The notes: a model not told the origin generated them from the sequence alone. DNA of 6,705 bases from Dehalococcoidia bacterium (GCA_030642645.1 DAOWNJ010000054.1:1-6705), one strand, 5' to 3'; numbered from the stretch's first letter, positions 1 to 6,248 are shown. Numbers and translations: made by a program.

Positions 1-428
1 ATCTCGATATCCGTCGCCTGGCCGGTCACCCCGCCTGATGGCTGATGCATGTGGATAGTAGAATTGGGGAGGGCATAGCGCTTTCCTTTTGTCCCGGCGG
101 ACAGGAGAACAGTGCCCATGCTTGCTGATAAACCAACACAGATAGTGGAGATGTCGGGTCTGATAAGCTGCATGGTATCATAGATAGCAAGCCCGGCGCT
201 GACGATGCCACCAGGACAATGGATGTAAATACTGATGTCCTTCTCCGGTTCCTCTCTATCCAGATAAAGAAGCTGAGCAATGGTGAGGTTTGCGACCTGG
301 TCGTTTATCGGCATCCCCAGAAAGATGATCCGTTCCTTCAACAGAAGGGAGTATATATCGAAGGCATGCTCCCCCCTGGCACCGCTTTCAATCACCATTG
401 GTATTATGCTCTCAGGCAGTATATTCAT
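1..428 (-). CDS. clpP: ATP-dependent Clp protease proteolytic subunit ClpP (3' end missing)
   Basis: This is the serine peptidase subunit of the Clp protease, which forms a double-heptamer barrel in the cytoplasm and degrades proteins unfolded by ClpX, ClpC or ClpA. Reading the minus strand from the ATG at 428 gives 142 codons before the window edge, out of about 195-205 usual for the family. The N-terminus MNILPESIIPMVIESG leads into DIYSLLLKERIIFLG (24-38), a classic ClpP block. The oxyanion-strand motif IHCPGG is at 69-74. The nucleophile is Ser103 in GLSASMG (99-105) and the catalytic His is His128 in HMHQP. The third member, an Asp near residue 170-180, lies outside the window. The gene starts inside the last codons of tig, with a strong ribosome-binding site 8 bases upstream of the ATG. 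Most of it has no complete open frame in the window because the stop is off the edge. Identity is very secure; clpX may follow off the left edge, as in many bacteria. Confidence 0.96.
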   Translation of the reverse strand, partial: MNILPESIIPMVIESGARGEHAFDIYSLLLKERIIFLGMPINDQVANLTIAQLLYLDREEPEKDISIYIHCPGGIVSAGLAIYDTMQLIRPDISTICVGLSASMGTVLLSAGTKGKRYALPNSTIHMHQPSGGVTGQATDIE

Positions 429-1710
429 CTTTTTCGCCTCCTTCCTCAAGCTCGCTGGCTTTCCCTAAGGCTATCTCTGTAAGCCGCTCCAACGCCTTTC
501 TGGAGAGCAGCATCTGCTCCAGGGACCTTCGGGATGAATCGAGCAGCCTTCTTACCTCCTCCCCCCTCTCCCCCACCCCCCTGGCCATAAGCTCGATCTC
601 AGCATCTATCTCATCGTCAGATACCCTGAGCCCCTCCTCATCAGCCACCTTGCCCAAGACAAGGGAGGTAGTAACCCTCCTCGTTGCCATCGGGCGAAGC
701 TCCTCTCCCAGCTCCTCCTCCGTCTTTTTGACCATCCTCAAATAGTCCTCCGGGTTCGTGCTCCCCTCCATTTCAGCGGTGATGCGGTCGATCTCCTGCT
801 CTACGAGTATAGGTGGGAACTCAACCTCAGCCAGCTCAACCACCTCATCTACCAGCCTCTCCTCGAACCTCCTTCTCCCCCTCTCATCAGCCATCGCCTT
901 CAGGTTATCAAATATACGCCTGCGTAGGAGCTCGATGCTCTCAAAGCCCACCGCCTTTGCGAACTCATCATCAGGTTCCGGGAGACGCCTCTGTTTTACC
1001 TCGCTCACCCTCACCTTGAAGAAATACTCGCTCGTGGATATATCCCCTGTGTCCAATTCCCGGGGGACAGAGATGGTGAATTCCTTCTCTTCCCCCCTCC
1101 CCATCCCCAGAAGCTGGTCGGCAAAGCCAGGAACCGGTGCCCCAGAGTTTGGGGCCACATTGTACTGGATACCCCTCTGGGATGAGAAGGGCTCCCCGTC
1201 AATGCTTCCCTCAACATCAATGGTTGCCAGATCGCCCAGAGCGACCTCCCTCTCCACCGGCTCCCAGATGGCAAACTGGCCCCGGGCCTGCTCCAGGGCA
1301 GCCTCGACCTCCCCCTCGCCTACATCGGCAACATCGGGCTCAAGCCTGAGATGATGGTAATCACCGAGCTCCACAGTGGGTCGGACAGCCACCGTTGCCC
1401 TGAACACCACCGGGTCGCTCTGGGTGAGCTCGATCTGAGGCCGGACGATGGCATCGATGCCCTCTTCCTGGATAGCACGGGCATAGGCCTCCGGGATGAG
1501 GTGCTCCATAGCATCCTCAAAGAGGGCATCCCTCCCCAGATGGCGCTCGAGCATAGCCCTTGGTGCCCTCCCTTTTCTAAATCCTGGGATATTTGTCTTT
1601 CTCACCAGGCGGCGATACGCCTCCTCAAGGGAGCGCTCCACCTCCTCAGTCTCAACCTCGATATTCAGGACAACCTGGCAATTCTCAACCCTCTCACTGG
1701 ATACCTTCAC
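412..1710 (-). CDS. tig: Trigger factor, ribosome-associated chaperone and peptidyl-prolyl isomerase
   Basis: This chaperone docks at the ribosomal exit tunnel and shields nascent chains. The 432-residue product matches the family length and has all three domains. The N-terminal ribosome-binding domain (about 1-115) carries the signature GFRKGRAP at 43-50, the loop that contacts protein L23. The FKBP-like isomerase domain (about 157-240) begins at ALGDLATIDVEG and includes PVPGFADQLLGMG (192-204). The remainder (about 241-425) is a charged, helical SurA-like chaperone domain. The chosen start is GTG (1710-1708), directly preceded by GGGGAGG. An ATG a little upstream (1738-1736) runs into a stop after two codons. 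The last residues are acidic (EEGGEKDEYTA). tig lies 45 bp downstream of aspS and overlaps clpP by 17 bp, so it is probably co-transcribed with both. Tig next to clpP is a widespread arrangement. Identity is secure. Confidence 0.97.
   Translation of the reverse strand: MKVSSERVENCQVVLNIEVETEEVERSLEEAYRRLVRKTNIPGFRKGRAPRAMLERHLGRDALFEDAMEHLIPEAYARAIQEEGIDAIVRPQIELTQSDPVVFRATVAVRPTVELGDYHHLRLEPDVADVGEGEVEAALEQARGQFAIWEPVEREVALGDLATIDVEGSIDGEPFSSQRGIQYNVAPNSGAPVPGFADQLLGMGRGEEKEFTISVPRELDTGDISTSEYFFKVRVSEVKQRRLPEPDDEFAKAVGFESIELLRRRIFDNLKAMADERGRRRFEERLVDEVVELAEVEFPPILVEQEIDRITAEMEGSTNPEDYLRMVKKTEEELGEELRPMATRRVTTSLVLGKVADEEGLRVSDDEIDAEIELMARGVGERGEEVRRLLDSSRRSLEQMLLSRKALERLTEIALGKASELEEGGEKDEYTA
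437..443 (-). promoter_or_regulatory. Ribosome-binding site of clpP inside the tig coding sequence
   Basis: On the minus strand AAGGAGG is followed by 8 bases (CGAAAAAG) and the ATG of clpP. It is a near-perfect anti-16S match and lies within the final codons of tig (Glu-Gly-Gly-Glu). It fixes the clpP start at 428 and suggests that ribosomes ending tig reinitiate on clpP. Confidence 0.8.
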
Positions 1711-1713
1711 AAA

Positions 1714-1720
1714 CCTCCCC
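1714..1720 (-). promoter_or_regulatory. Ribosome-binding site deciding the GTG start of tig
   Basis: The minus strand reads GGGGAGG, then TTT and GTG. The core is close to the start codon, but the run of G residues extending upstream to 1721 allows a register with normal spacing. No other in-frame start with a better site is visible before the trigger-factor homology begins. Confidence 0.65.
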
Positions 1721-1727
1721 CTGAAAT

Positions 1728-1738
1728 ATTATACCATG
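1728..1738 (-). promoter_or_regulatory. Possible extended -10 promoter in front of tig
   Basis: In the 45-bp gap between aspS and tig the minus strand contains TGGTATAAT: a perfect TATAAT (1733-1728) with a TG one base upstream, the extended -10 form. No good -35 box lies at 16-18 bp; the nearest is TTGAGC with only a 13-bp spacer. Transcription would start near 1721, giving a leader of only about 11 bases that begins at the ribosome-binding site. It could supply tig-clpP independently of aspS, or be chance in an AT-rich gap. Confidence 0.35.
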
Positions 1739-1755
1739 AAAACCCCGCTCAATAC

Positions 1756-3552
1756 CTAGTCATCCCGGATGGAGATATGTAGCTCACGAAGCTGGTCCTC
1801 ACCGACCGGTGAGGGGGCATTGGTCATAATGTCCATGGCGCTCTGTGTCTTTGGGAACGGGATGACCTCACGGATGTTCTCCTCCCCAGCGAGGAGCATC
1901 ACCACCCGGTCGATCCCAGGGGCGATCCCACCATGTGGCGGAGCCCCGTAATCAAATGCCTCAAGGAGGTGCCCAAATCGTTCCTTTACCTCCTCCTCTC
2001 CATAGCCTAGGAGGCGAAACACCTTCTCCTGAAGCTGGCGGTTGTGGATCCTGATGCTTCCGCTGGAGAGTTCGCAGCCATTGCACACAAAATCGTAGTG
2101 CCTTGCCTTCACCATCTGTGGTGCTGTATCGAGGAGGGGGATGTCCTCATCTCTCGGTGCTGTGAATGGGTGGTGCATCGGGTCCCACCTCCCACTATCC
2201 TCATTCCATTCAAATAAGGGATATTCAAGGATGAAGGCGAAGGCGAGAAGGTTTGGGTCAGCAAGTGATAGACGACGCCCCATCTCCTCTCGAAGCTGGC
2301 TCAGGGCATTATCAACCATCCTTTCCTCGCCGGCGATGATAAGGATGAGGTCCCCTATCCCAGCCCCAAAGCGCCCTGCTATCTCCCTGACCTGCTCAAT
2401 AGTTAACGATTTTCTAGCGGCAGACCTCACCATCTCAAGGGTCAGCTCTTCCAAGCCTCCACCTGTATCCCCACCAAGGGCTATGCTCACCAGCCCATTA
2501 GCCCCCCTGGCCTTGACAAAATCAGCGAGCTCATCGAGCTGACGGCGGGAGTAGGAGGCACAGCCAGGAGCACAAATCCCCTTGACCCTCCCTCCCTCCA
2601 GGATGGCTGAGTGGAATGGGGTGAAATCCGTTCCGGCGACGACATCAGAGAGATCCCTTAGCTCCATTCCGAAGCGAAGGTCGGGTTTGTCTGTCCCGAA
2701 GCGGGCCATCGTCTCAGCGTAGGTGAGGCGTGGGAAAGGCTTGATAACCCTCATCTGGGGCTTTACTGCCTCCACAAGGGAGATGAACATCTCCTCAACG
2801 AGGCTCAGTATATCCTCCTCCTCAACAAAGCTCATCTCCATATCGAGCTGGGTGAACTCGGGCTGGCGGTCGGCGCGCTGGTCCTCATCCCTGAAGCACC
2901 TGGCGACCTGGTAATACCTCTCGAATCCGGCAACCATCAGGAGTTGCTTCAGCTGCTGGGGGGACTGGGGCAATGCGTAGAACCTCCCGGAGTAGAGGCG
3001 GCTGGGGACAAGGTAATCCCTTGCCCCCTCCGGGGTGCTCTTGATAAGTATCGGGGTCTCGATCTCAATAAATCCCCTTGAATCGAGGAAACCTCGCAGG
3101 AACCTGATCACCCGGTAGCGGAGGATGATGTTATCCCTCATCCTGGGGCGGCGCAGGTCGAGATAGCGGTAGTTGAGGCGGAGGCTCTCGTCCACATCAA
3201 CATCTTCATTTATGTAGAATGGGGGCGTCTTGGATGGGCTCAATATCTCAGCCTGGAGAGCAACAACCTCGATGTCACCTGTTTTGAGCTTTGGGTTCTC
3301 GGTCCCTGGGGGGCGCCTCACTACCTCTCCTGAGACCCTGACCACATACTCGTTTCGCATCTCTTCAGCTATCTCATGTACTTCCTTTGATACATCGGGG
3401 TTGAAGACCACCTGCGTTAGCCCCTCGCGATCCCGGAGGTCGATGAAGATAAGCCCACCATGGTCGCGGCGTCGGTTGACCCATCCAGCGAGGGTAACCC
3501 TCTGGCCAGCTTGTTCTCTATTCAGCTCACCGCAGCTATGAGTCTTGAGCAA
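1756..3552 (-). CDS. aspS: Aspartyl-tRNA synthetase, bacterial type, probably non-discriminating
   Basis: This class II synthetase attaches aspartate to tRNA in the cytoplasm. The 598-residue length is typical of the bacterial form with its GAD insertion. Order: OB-fold anticodon-binding domain (about 1-105, VTLAGWVNRRRDHGG at 19-33); class II core with RYLDLRRP (129-136) and TPEGARDYLVPSR (173-185); motif 2, FRDEDQRADRQPEFTQLD (220-237); the GAD insertion (about 290-425); and motif 3 with GIAPGIDRVVMLL (542-554). His31 and the PPGTENP loop (81-87, Gly83) match the residue pattern reported for non-discriminating enzymes, which also charge tRNA-Asn. Discriminating forms such as E. coli have Leu at the first site. 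The start is TTG (3552-3550), chosen because AAGGAAGGG sits just upstream and the homology begins at once. The upstream ATG in that region is out of frame or stops. It is the first gene of the aspS-tig-clpP unit. The enzyme is certain; the specificity is inferred. Confidence 0.97.
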   Translation of the reverse strand: MLKTHSCGELNREQAGQRVTLAGWVNRRRDHGGLIFIDLRDREGLTQVVFNPDVSKEVHEIAEEMRNEYVVRVSGEVVRRPPGTENPKLKTGDIEVVALQAEILSPSKTPPFYINEDVDVDESLRLNYRYLDLRRPRMRDNIILRYRVIRFLRGFLDSRGFIEIETPILIKSTPEGARDYLVPSRLYSGRFYALPQSPQQLKQLLMVAGFERYYQVARCFRDEDQRADRQPEFTQLDMEMSFVEEEDILSLVEEMFISLVEAVKPQMRVIKPFPRLTYAETMARFGTDKPDLRFGMELRDLSDVVAGTDFTPFHSAILEGGRVKGICAPGCASYSRRQLDELADFVKARGANGLVSIALGGDTGGGLEELTLEMVRSAARKSLTIEQVREIAGRFGAGIGDLILIIAGEERMVDNALSQLREEMGRRLSLADPNLLAFAFILEYPLFEWNEDSGRWDPMHHPFTAPRDEDIPLLDTAPQMVKARHYDFVCNGCELSSGSIRIHNRQLQEKVFRLLGYGEEEVKERFGHLLEAFDYGAPPHGGIAPGIDRVVMLLAGEENIREVIPFPKTQSAMDIMTNAPSPVGEDQLRELHISIRDD

Positions 3553-3556
3553 GAAA

Positions 3557-3565
3557 CCCTTCCTT
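3557..3565 (-). promoter_or_regulatory. Ribosome-binding site supporting the TTG start of aspS
   Basis: The minus strand reads AAGGAAGGG, then TTTC and TTG. The AAGGA core sits 8 bases from the TTG, a normal distance. This supports TTG at 3552 as the true start. Confidence 0.65.
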
Positions 3566-3583
3566 TAGAAAGTTGATAGATGC

Positions 3584-3612
3584 ATTATATCCATTCGCAG
3601 GGGGCTTTTCAA
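3584..3612 (-). promoter_or_regulatory. Sigma70-type promoter of the aspS operon
   Basis: On the minus strand TTGAAA (3612-3607) is separated by exactly 17 bases from TATAAT (3589-3584). This is one mismatch from consensus in the -35 box, a perfect -10 box and ideal spacing. Predicted transcription start is near 3577, leaving a leader of about 25 bases with the aspS ribosome-binding site. No attenuator or T-box-like structure fits in so short a leader. Confidence 0.75.
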
Positions 3613-3635
3613 CTTCGACTGGATACCCCATATAC

Positions 3636-3665
3636 TTGACTTGACTCTCACCCTGTTGCTAGAAT
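3636..3665 (+). promoter_or_regulatory. Sigma70-type promoter of the nitronate monooxygenase-like gene
   Basis: TTGACT (3636-3641) and TAGAAT (3660-3665) are 18 bases apart, and TGC directly precedes the -10 box, making it an extended -10. Transcription would start near 3672, about 28 bases before the ATG at 3700, with a purine-rich ribosome-binding site (3684-3696) between. A second TTGACT (3641-3646) overlaps the first, but its 13-bp spacing is too short. The promoter is back to back with the aspS promoter; the two -35 boxes are about 24 bp apart. Confidence 0.65.
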
Positions 3666-3699
3666 CCTGTAAGCACTATTAAAAGGAAGGGGGGAGCAA

Positions 3700-4674
3700 A
3701 TGTTCAAGACAAGGATAACCGAGATGCTGGGGATTGAATACCCCATAATCCAGGGAGGGATGGCAAGGGTATCGTGCCCTGAGCTTGCGGCGGCGGTATC
3801 CAATGCTGGCGGGCTCGGGATCCTCATCTCTGCGGGCCTCACTCCAGAAGGGCTCAGGGAGGAGATCAAAAAGACGAAAAGCCTTACCGACAAACCGTTT
3901 GGGGTGAATATCAGCCTCTTCCCCTCAATAGAGCCATTGCCAAATGATAAGTTCGTCGATGTCATAATCGATGAGGGGGTGGCGATGGTGGAGTCATCTG
4001 GGTTCAAGGGGCCAGATGAGTTTGTGGAGCCACTGAGGAAAGGGAATGTGAAGCTCATCCACAAGTGCGCCGGCGTCAGGTATGCGCAGACCGCGGAGAG
4101 GATGGGGGTTGATGCGGTGGCGGTGGTTGGCGTGGAGAATGGTGGTGCCGTCGGCACGCTCGATGTCGGCACCTTTGTCCTGATCCCGGCGGCGGTTAGC
4201 GCAGTCTCCCTCCCTGTTATCGCCGGAGGTGGAATTGGAGATGCCCGCGGTTTTGTAGCTGCCATGGCCCTCGGTGCTGAGGGGGTCGTCATCGGCACCA
4301 GATTCATGGCTACCACCGAGAGCCCAATTCACCCCAAGGCTAAGGAAAGGATGCTCCAGGCCAGGGAAATGGATACTATGGTCATCATGCGTGCCATCCG
4401 CAATAACCACCGCGTCCTCAAAAACCAAGCTGCTGAGGAGGAGTTGAAGCTGGAGGAGAGGGGGGCCCCCCTTGAGGAGATCCTAGAGGTAATAAGTGGT
4501 AAGGAAGCGGGGAGGGTTTTCTCTGATGGTGAGCTTGATGCAGGGATATTTGGCTGTGGTCAGGTTGTCGGGCTCATCAACGAGGTAGTAAGCGTCAAGG
4601 AGGTAATTGACGGGATAGTAAACGGGGCGATAACTATCCGCAAGAAGCTTGATGGTGTCCTACAGCCAGCATGA
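3700..4674 (+). CDS. Nitronate monooxygenase / FabK-like FMN-dependent TIM-barrel protein, catalytic His replaced
   Basis: This 324-residue protein belongs to the 2-nitropropane dioxygenase-like family of FMN TIM-barrels, which includes nitronate monooxygenases and the enoyl-ACP reductase FabK. Visible family marks are YPIIQGGMARVSCPELAAAV (14-33), SNAGGLG (34-40), the KPFGVNI strand (65-71), the phosphate-binding AGGGIGD (175-181) and GAEGVVIGTRF (192-202). The position that normally reads E-A-G-G-H-x-G is ENGGAVG (146-152), so the catalytic histidine is Ala150. This weakens any claim of nitronate oxidation, and FabK function is equally unproven. The C-terminal third (about 205-324) looks like the usual lid region. 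The start is ATG with GGAAGGGGGGAG just upstream. The gene stands alone, transcribed away from aspS and followed by a hairpin. Fold and cofactor are confident; substrate is unknown. Confidence 0.88.
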   Translation: MFKTRITEMLGIEYPIIQGGMARVSCPELAAAVSNAGGLGILISAGLTPEGLREEIKKTKSLTDKPFGVNISLFPSIEPLPNDKFVDVIIDEGVAMVESSGFKGPDEFVEPLRKGNVKLIHKCAGVRYAQTAERMGVDAVAVVGVENGGAVGTLDVGTFVLIPAAVSAVSLPVIAGGGIGDARGFVAAMALGAEGVVIGTRFMATTESPIHPKAKERMLQAREMDTMVIMRAIRNNHRVLKNQAAEEELKLEERGAPLEEILEVISGKEAGRVFSDGELDAGIFGCGQVVGLINEVVSVKEVIDGIVNGAITIRKKLDGVLQPA

Positions 4675-4705
4675 AGTTGTAGGGCTTTCCCTCTTGAGCG
4701 TGGTT

Positions 4706-4740
4706 TGGGGCCGAAAAGTGCTAGCACCTTTTCGGCCCCA
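4706..4740 (+). terminator. Strong hairpin after the nitronate monooxygenase-like gene, no U-tract
   Basis: TGGGGCCGAAAAG (4706-4718) is followed by a 9-base loop and the exact reverse complement CTTTTCGGCCCCA (4728-4740): 13 perfect pairs, starting 32 bases after the stop of the upstream gene. No run of T follows on either strand (CTGATACC on the plus strand), so it is not a canonical intrinsic terminator. It may still end or stabilise the transcript. The centre GTGCTAGCAC (4718-4727) is itself a perfect 10-bp palindrome, so a protein-binding site for the exporter gene at 4770 is an alternative. Confidence 0.5.
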
Positions 4741-4758
4741 CTGATACCCTATAAAAGT

Positions 4759-4763
4759 GAGGG
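4759..4763 (+). promoter_or_regulatory. Ribosome-binding site deciding the GTG start of the LysE-family gene
   Basis: GAGGG is followed by six bases (TTAATT) and GTG at 4770. An in-frame TGA (4758-4760) lies just upstream, so no earlier start is possible in this frame. Confidence 0.6.
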
Positions 4764-4769
4764 TTAATT

Positions 4770-5423
4770 GTGCCCAATGCCAGCCTGATCGCAATCTTCA
4801 CCACATCCTTTGTCGTCGGACTCTCTGGAGCGATGATGCCAGGTCCCTTGCTGGCGCTCAATATAGGCGAGTCAGCGAGGAGGGGGTTCTGGGCAGGACC
4901 CATTCTGGTTGCAGGCCACGGGATTGCGGAGATCATATTACTGGTGGCCCTGGTGTTGGGGCTGGGGCAGTTCCTGGAAAAAAGCAGCGTCTCCAGCGTG
5001 ATCGGGCTTGTTGGCGGCCTCTTCCTGATATGGATGGGGCTCTCCACCCTTAAGCGGGCGAGGAGAGAGGCTTCCCTCTTAGGTGTGAACCAAAAGGCTT
5101 CGGCACACCCCAGGGTGCTGGTCCTTAGTGGTGCTCTTGTCAGCATCGCCAACCCATTTTGGATAGTGTGGTGGGCTACGGTTGGGGCAGCATATGTCGC
5201 CTGGTCGCTTCAGCAGGGGGCCATCGGGGTGGTATCCTTCTATAGCGGCCATATCCTGTCCGACCTCGGCTGGTATAGCCTCATATCCCTCGTCATCGTT
5301 AGAGGAAAGAGGATAGTGAATGATAAGGTATACCGGGGCCTTTTAATCATCTGTGGGGTGACCCTTCTTGCCCTTGGCGGCTACTTCATAACCTCAGGGG
5401 CAGTGTTCCTCTTGGGTGAGTAG
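4770..5423 (+). CDS. LysE/RhtB-family amino-acid exporter
   Basis: This is an inner-membrane translocator of the LysE superfamily, which exports amino acids or similar small solutes by secondary transport. At 217 residues it has the family's usual size. Six hydrophobic segments are visible, roughly at 6-28, 45-66, 73-92, 116-138, 148-172 and 188-214. The hallmark GAMMPGPLLAL (20-30) ends the first segment, and ANPFWIVWW (127-135) is the conserved Asn-Pro motif of the central membrane region. The cytoplasmic stretch between segments 3 and 4 is basic (KRARRE, 95-100). The start is GTG with GAGGG upstream and a TGA blocking any extension. The gene follows a strong hairpin and I see no convincing promoter: TATAAA at 4750-4755 is too close to the ribosome-binding site. 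It converges with an ABC importer ATPase, with an 18-bp gap between stops. The family is clear; the substrate cannot be read from sequence. Confidence 0.9.
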   Translation: MPNASLIAIFTTSFVVGLSGAMMPGPLLALNIGESARRGFWAGPILVAGHGIAEIILLVALVLGLGQFLEKSSVSSVIGLVGGLFLIWMGLSTLKRARREASLLGVNQKASAHPRVLVLSGALVSIANPFWIVWWATVGAAYVAWSLQQGAIGVVSFYSGHILSDLGWYSLISLVIVRGKRIVNDKVYRGLLIICGVTLLALGGYFITSGAVFLLGE

Positions 5424-5441
5424 GGTGATATGCTGAAGCCT

Positions 5442-6248
5442 TCACTCCTCTTTATGATAGAGGAGCATGGTGTCATCGGCGAAACGCTCCCCTCTTGCCT
5501 GCTCAAACCTCTCTACAAGGTCGCTGACAGAAAGGCTAGACTTCTGGTCTCCATTGAGGTCGAGTATGATCCTCCCCGAGTCCATCATTATGAGCCTATT
5601 GCCATACTTTAGGGCATGCTCCATATTATGGGTGACCATAAGCGTGGTCAGCTTCTCCCGCTGGACAACCATCTCGGTCAGTTCCAGGATCCTCCTCCCT
5701 GTCTTAGGGTCAAGTGAGGCGGCATGCTCATCGAGGAGGAGAATCATTGGATTGCTTATGGTGGCCATTATTATTGAAAGGGCCTGCCTCTGTCCCCCCG
5801 AGAGGATTCCCACATTGCTCTTCAGCCGATCCTCCAGTCCGAGTCCGAGGGGAGCCAGTGCCTTATGAAATTGCTCCCTGAGCTCGTGGGTAACCCCCCT
5901 CCCCAGCCCTCTCCCCTTCCCGCGGAGGAAGGCCATGGACATGTTCTCCTCGATGGTCATCATCGATGCTGTGCCCATCATCGGGTCCTGGTAGACCCTC
6001 CCGATATACCTGGCCCGTTGATATTCTGGGAGCCTGGTAACATCGTTTCCGGCCAGGACGATCTGACCAGCATCCGGGGTATAGACACCGGCGATAGTAT
6101 TGAGGAGGGTTGACTTTCCAGCGCCATTGCTCCCGATTATGGTTATAAACTCGGATGGATTGACCTGGAGGTCAATGCCATCAAGTGCGGCGATCTCCTC
6201 AACACTCCCCCTGAGGAAGACCTTCCTAAGTCCCTTTATGCTAAGCAT
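5442..6248 (-). CDS. ABC transporter ATP-binding protein, Trp/Tyr-uptake (TrpXYZ-like) type
   Basis: This is the ATPase subunit that powers import through the permease encoded just upstream. The 268-residue product has every ABC motif: Walker A GSNGAGKST (39-47), Q-loop Gln87 in VYQDPM, signature LSGGQRQ (149-155), Walker B MILLLDE with catalytic Glu174 (168-174), D-loop SLD (178-180) and switch His207 in VTHN. The Walker B Glu is followed by HAASLDP, where most ABC ATPases have P-T; this LLDEH form is typical of ATPases partnered with ABC_sub_bind (PF04392) binding proteins, including Trp/Tyr importers. Its ATG (6248) overlaps the permease stop by 8 bp (ATGCTTAG), and GAGGGG lies just upstream, so the two are one translationally coupled operon. 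A branched-chain amino acid LivF/LivG-type role is less likely given the permease sequence. The ligand is inferred only at the level of an aromatic amino acid or similar compound. Confidence 0.92.
   Translation of the reverse strand: MLSIKGLRKVFLRGSVEEIAALDGIDLQVNPSEFITIIGSNGAGKSTLLNTIAGVYTPDAGQIVLAGNDVTRLPEYQRARYIGRVYQDPMMGTASMMTIEENMSMAFLRGKGRGLGRGVTHELREQFHKALAPLGLGLEDRLKSNVGILSGGQRQALSIIMATISNPMILLLDEHAASLDPKTGRRILELTEMVVQREKLTTLMVTHNMEHALKYGNRLIMMDSGRIILDLNGDQKSSLSVSDLVERFEQARGERFADDTMLLYHKEE

Noticed and set aside
26..280. 84-codon minus-strand open frame in the clpP region
   Set aside because: It is a different frame of the same strand as clpP; the true clpP frame carries the catalytic Ser and His and runs to the window edge.
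758..1354. 198-codon plus-strand open frame opposite tig
   Set aside because: The product is low-complexity Ser-rich sequence antisense to the isomerase and C-terminal domains of trigger factor; no ribosome-binding site or family match was evident.
3553..3580. T-box or attenuator leader for aspS
   Set aside because: The leader predicted from the promoter is only about 25 bases, too short for any known tRNA-sensing leader.
3648..4316. 222-codon open frame on the minus strand opposite the monooxygenase gene
   Set aside because: Its translation is rich in Ser, Pro and Thr with no recognisable motif, and it lies wholly antisense to a clear FMN-barrel gene; it is a codon-bias shadow.
4750..4755. 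TATAAA as a -10 box for the LysE-family gene
   Set aside because: Transcription would start on or past the ribosome-binding site (4759-4763), and any -35 would fall inside the hairpin without a consensus match.
4721..5152. 143-codon minus-strand open frame opposite the LysE-family gene
   Set aside because: It is antisense to a clear membrane-protein gene, shows no motif and begins within coding sequence without a plausible ribosome-binding site.
5445..5465. 7-bp inverted repeat (CTCCTCT / AGAGGAG, 7-base loop) near the convergent gene ends
   Set aside because: It lies within the last codons of the ABC ATPase gene, has no T run on either strand and is short enough to arise by chance in GA-rich codons, so it is not called a terminator.
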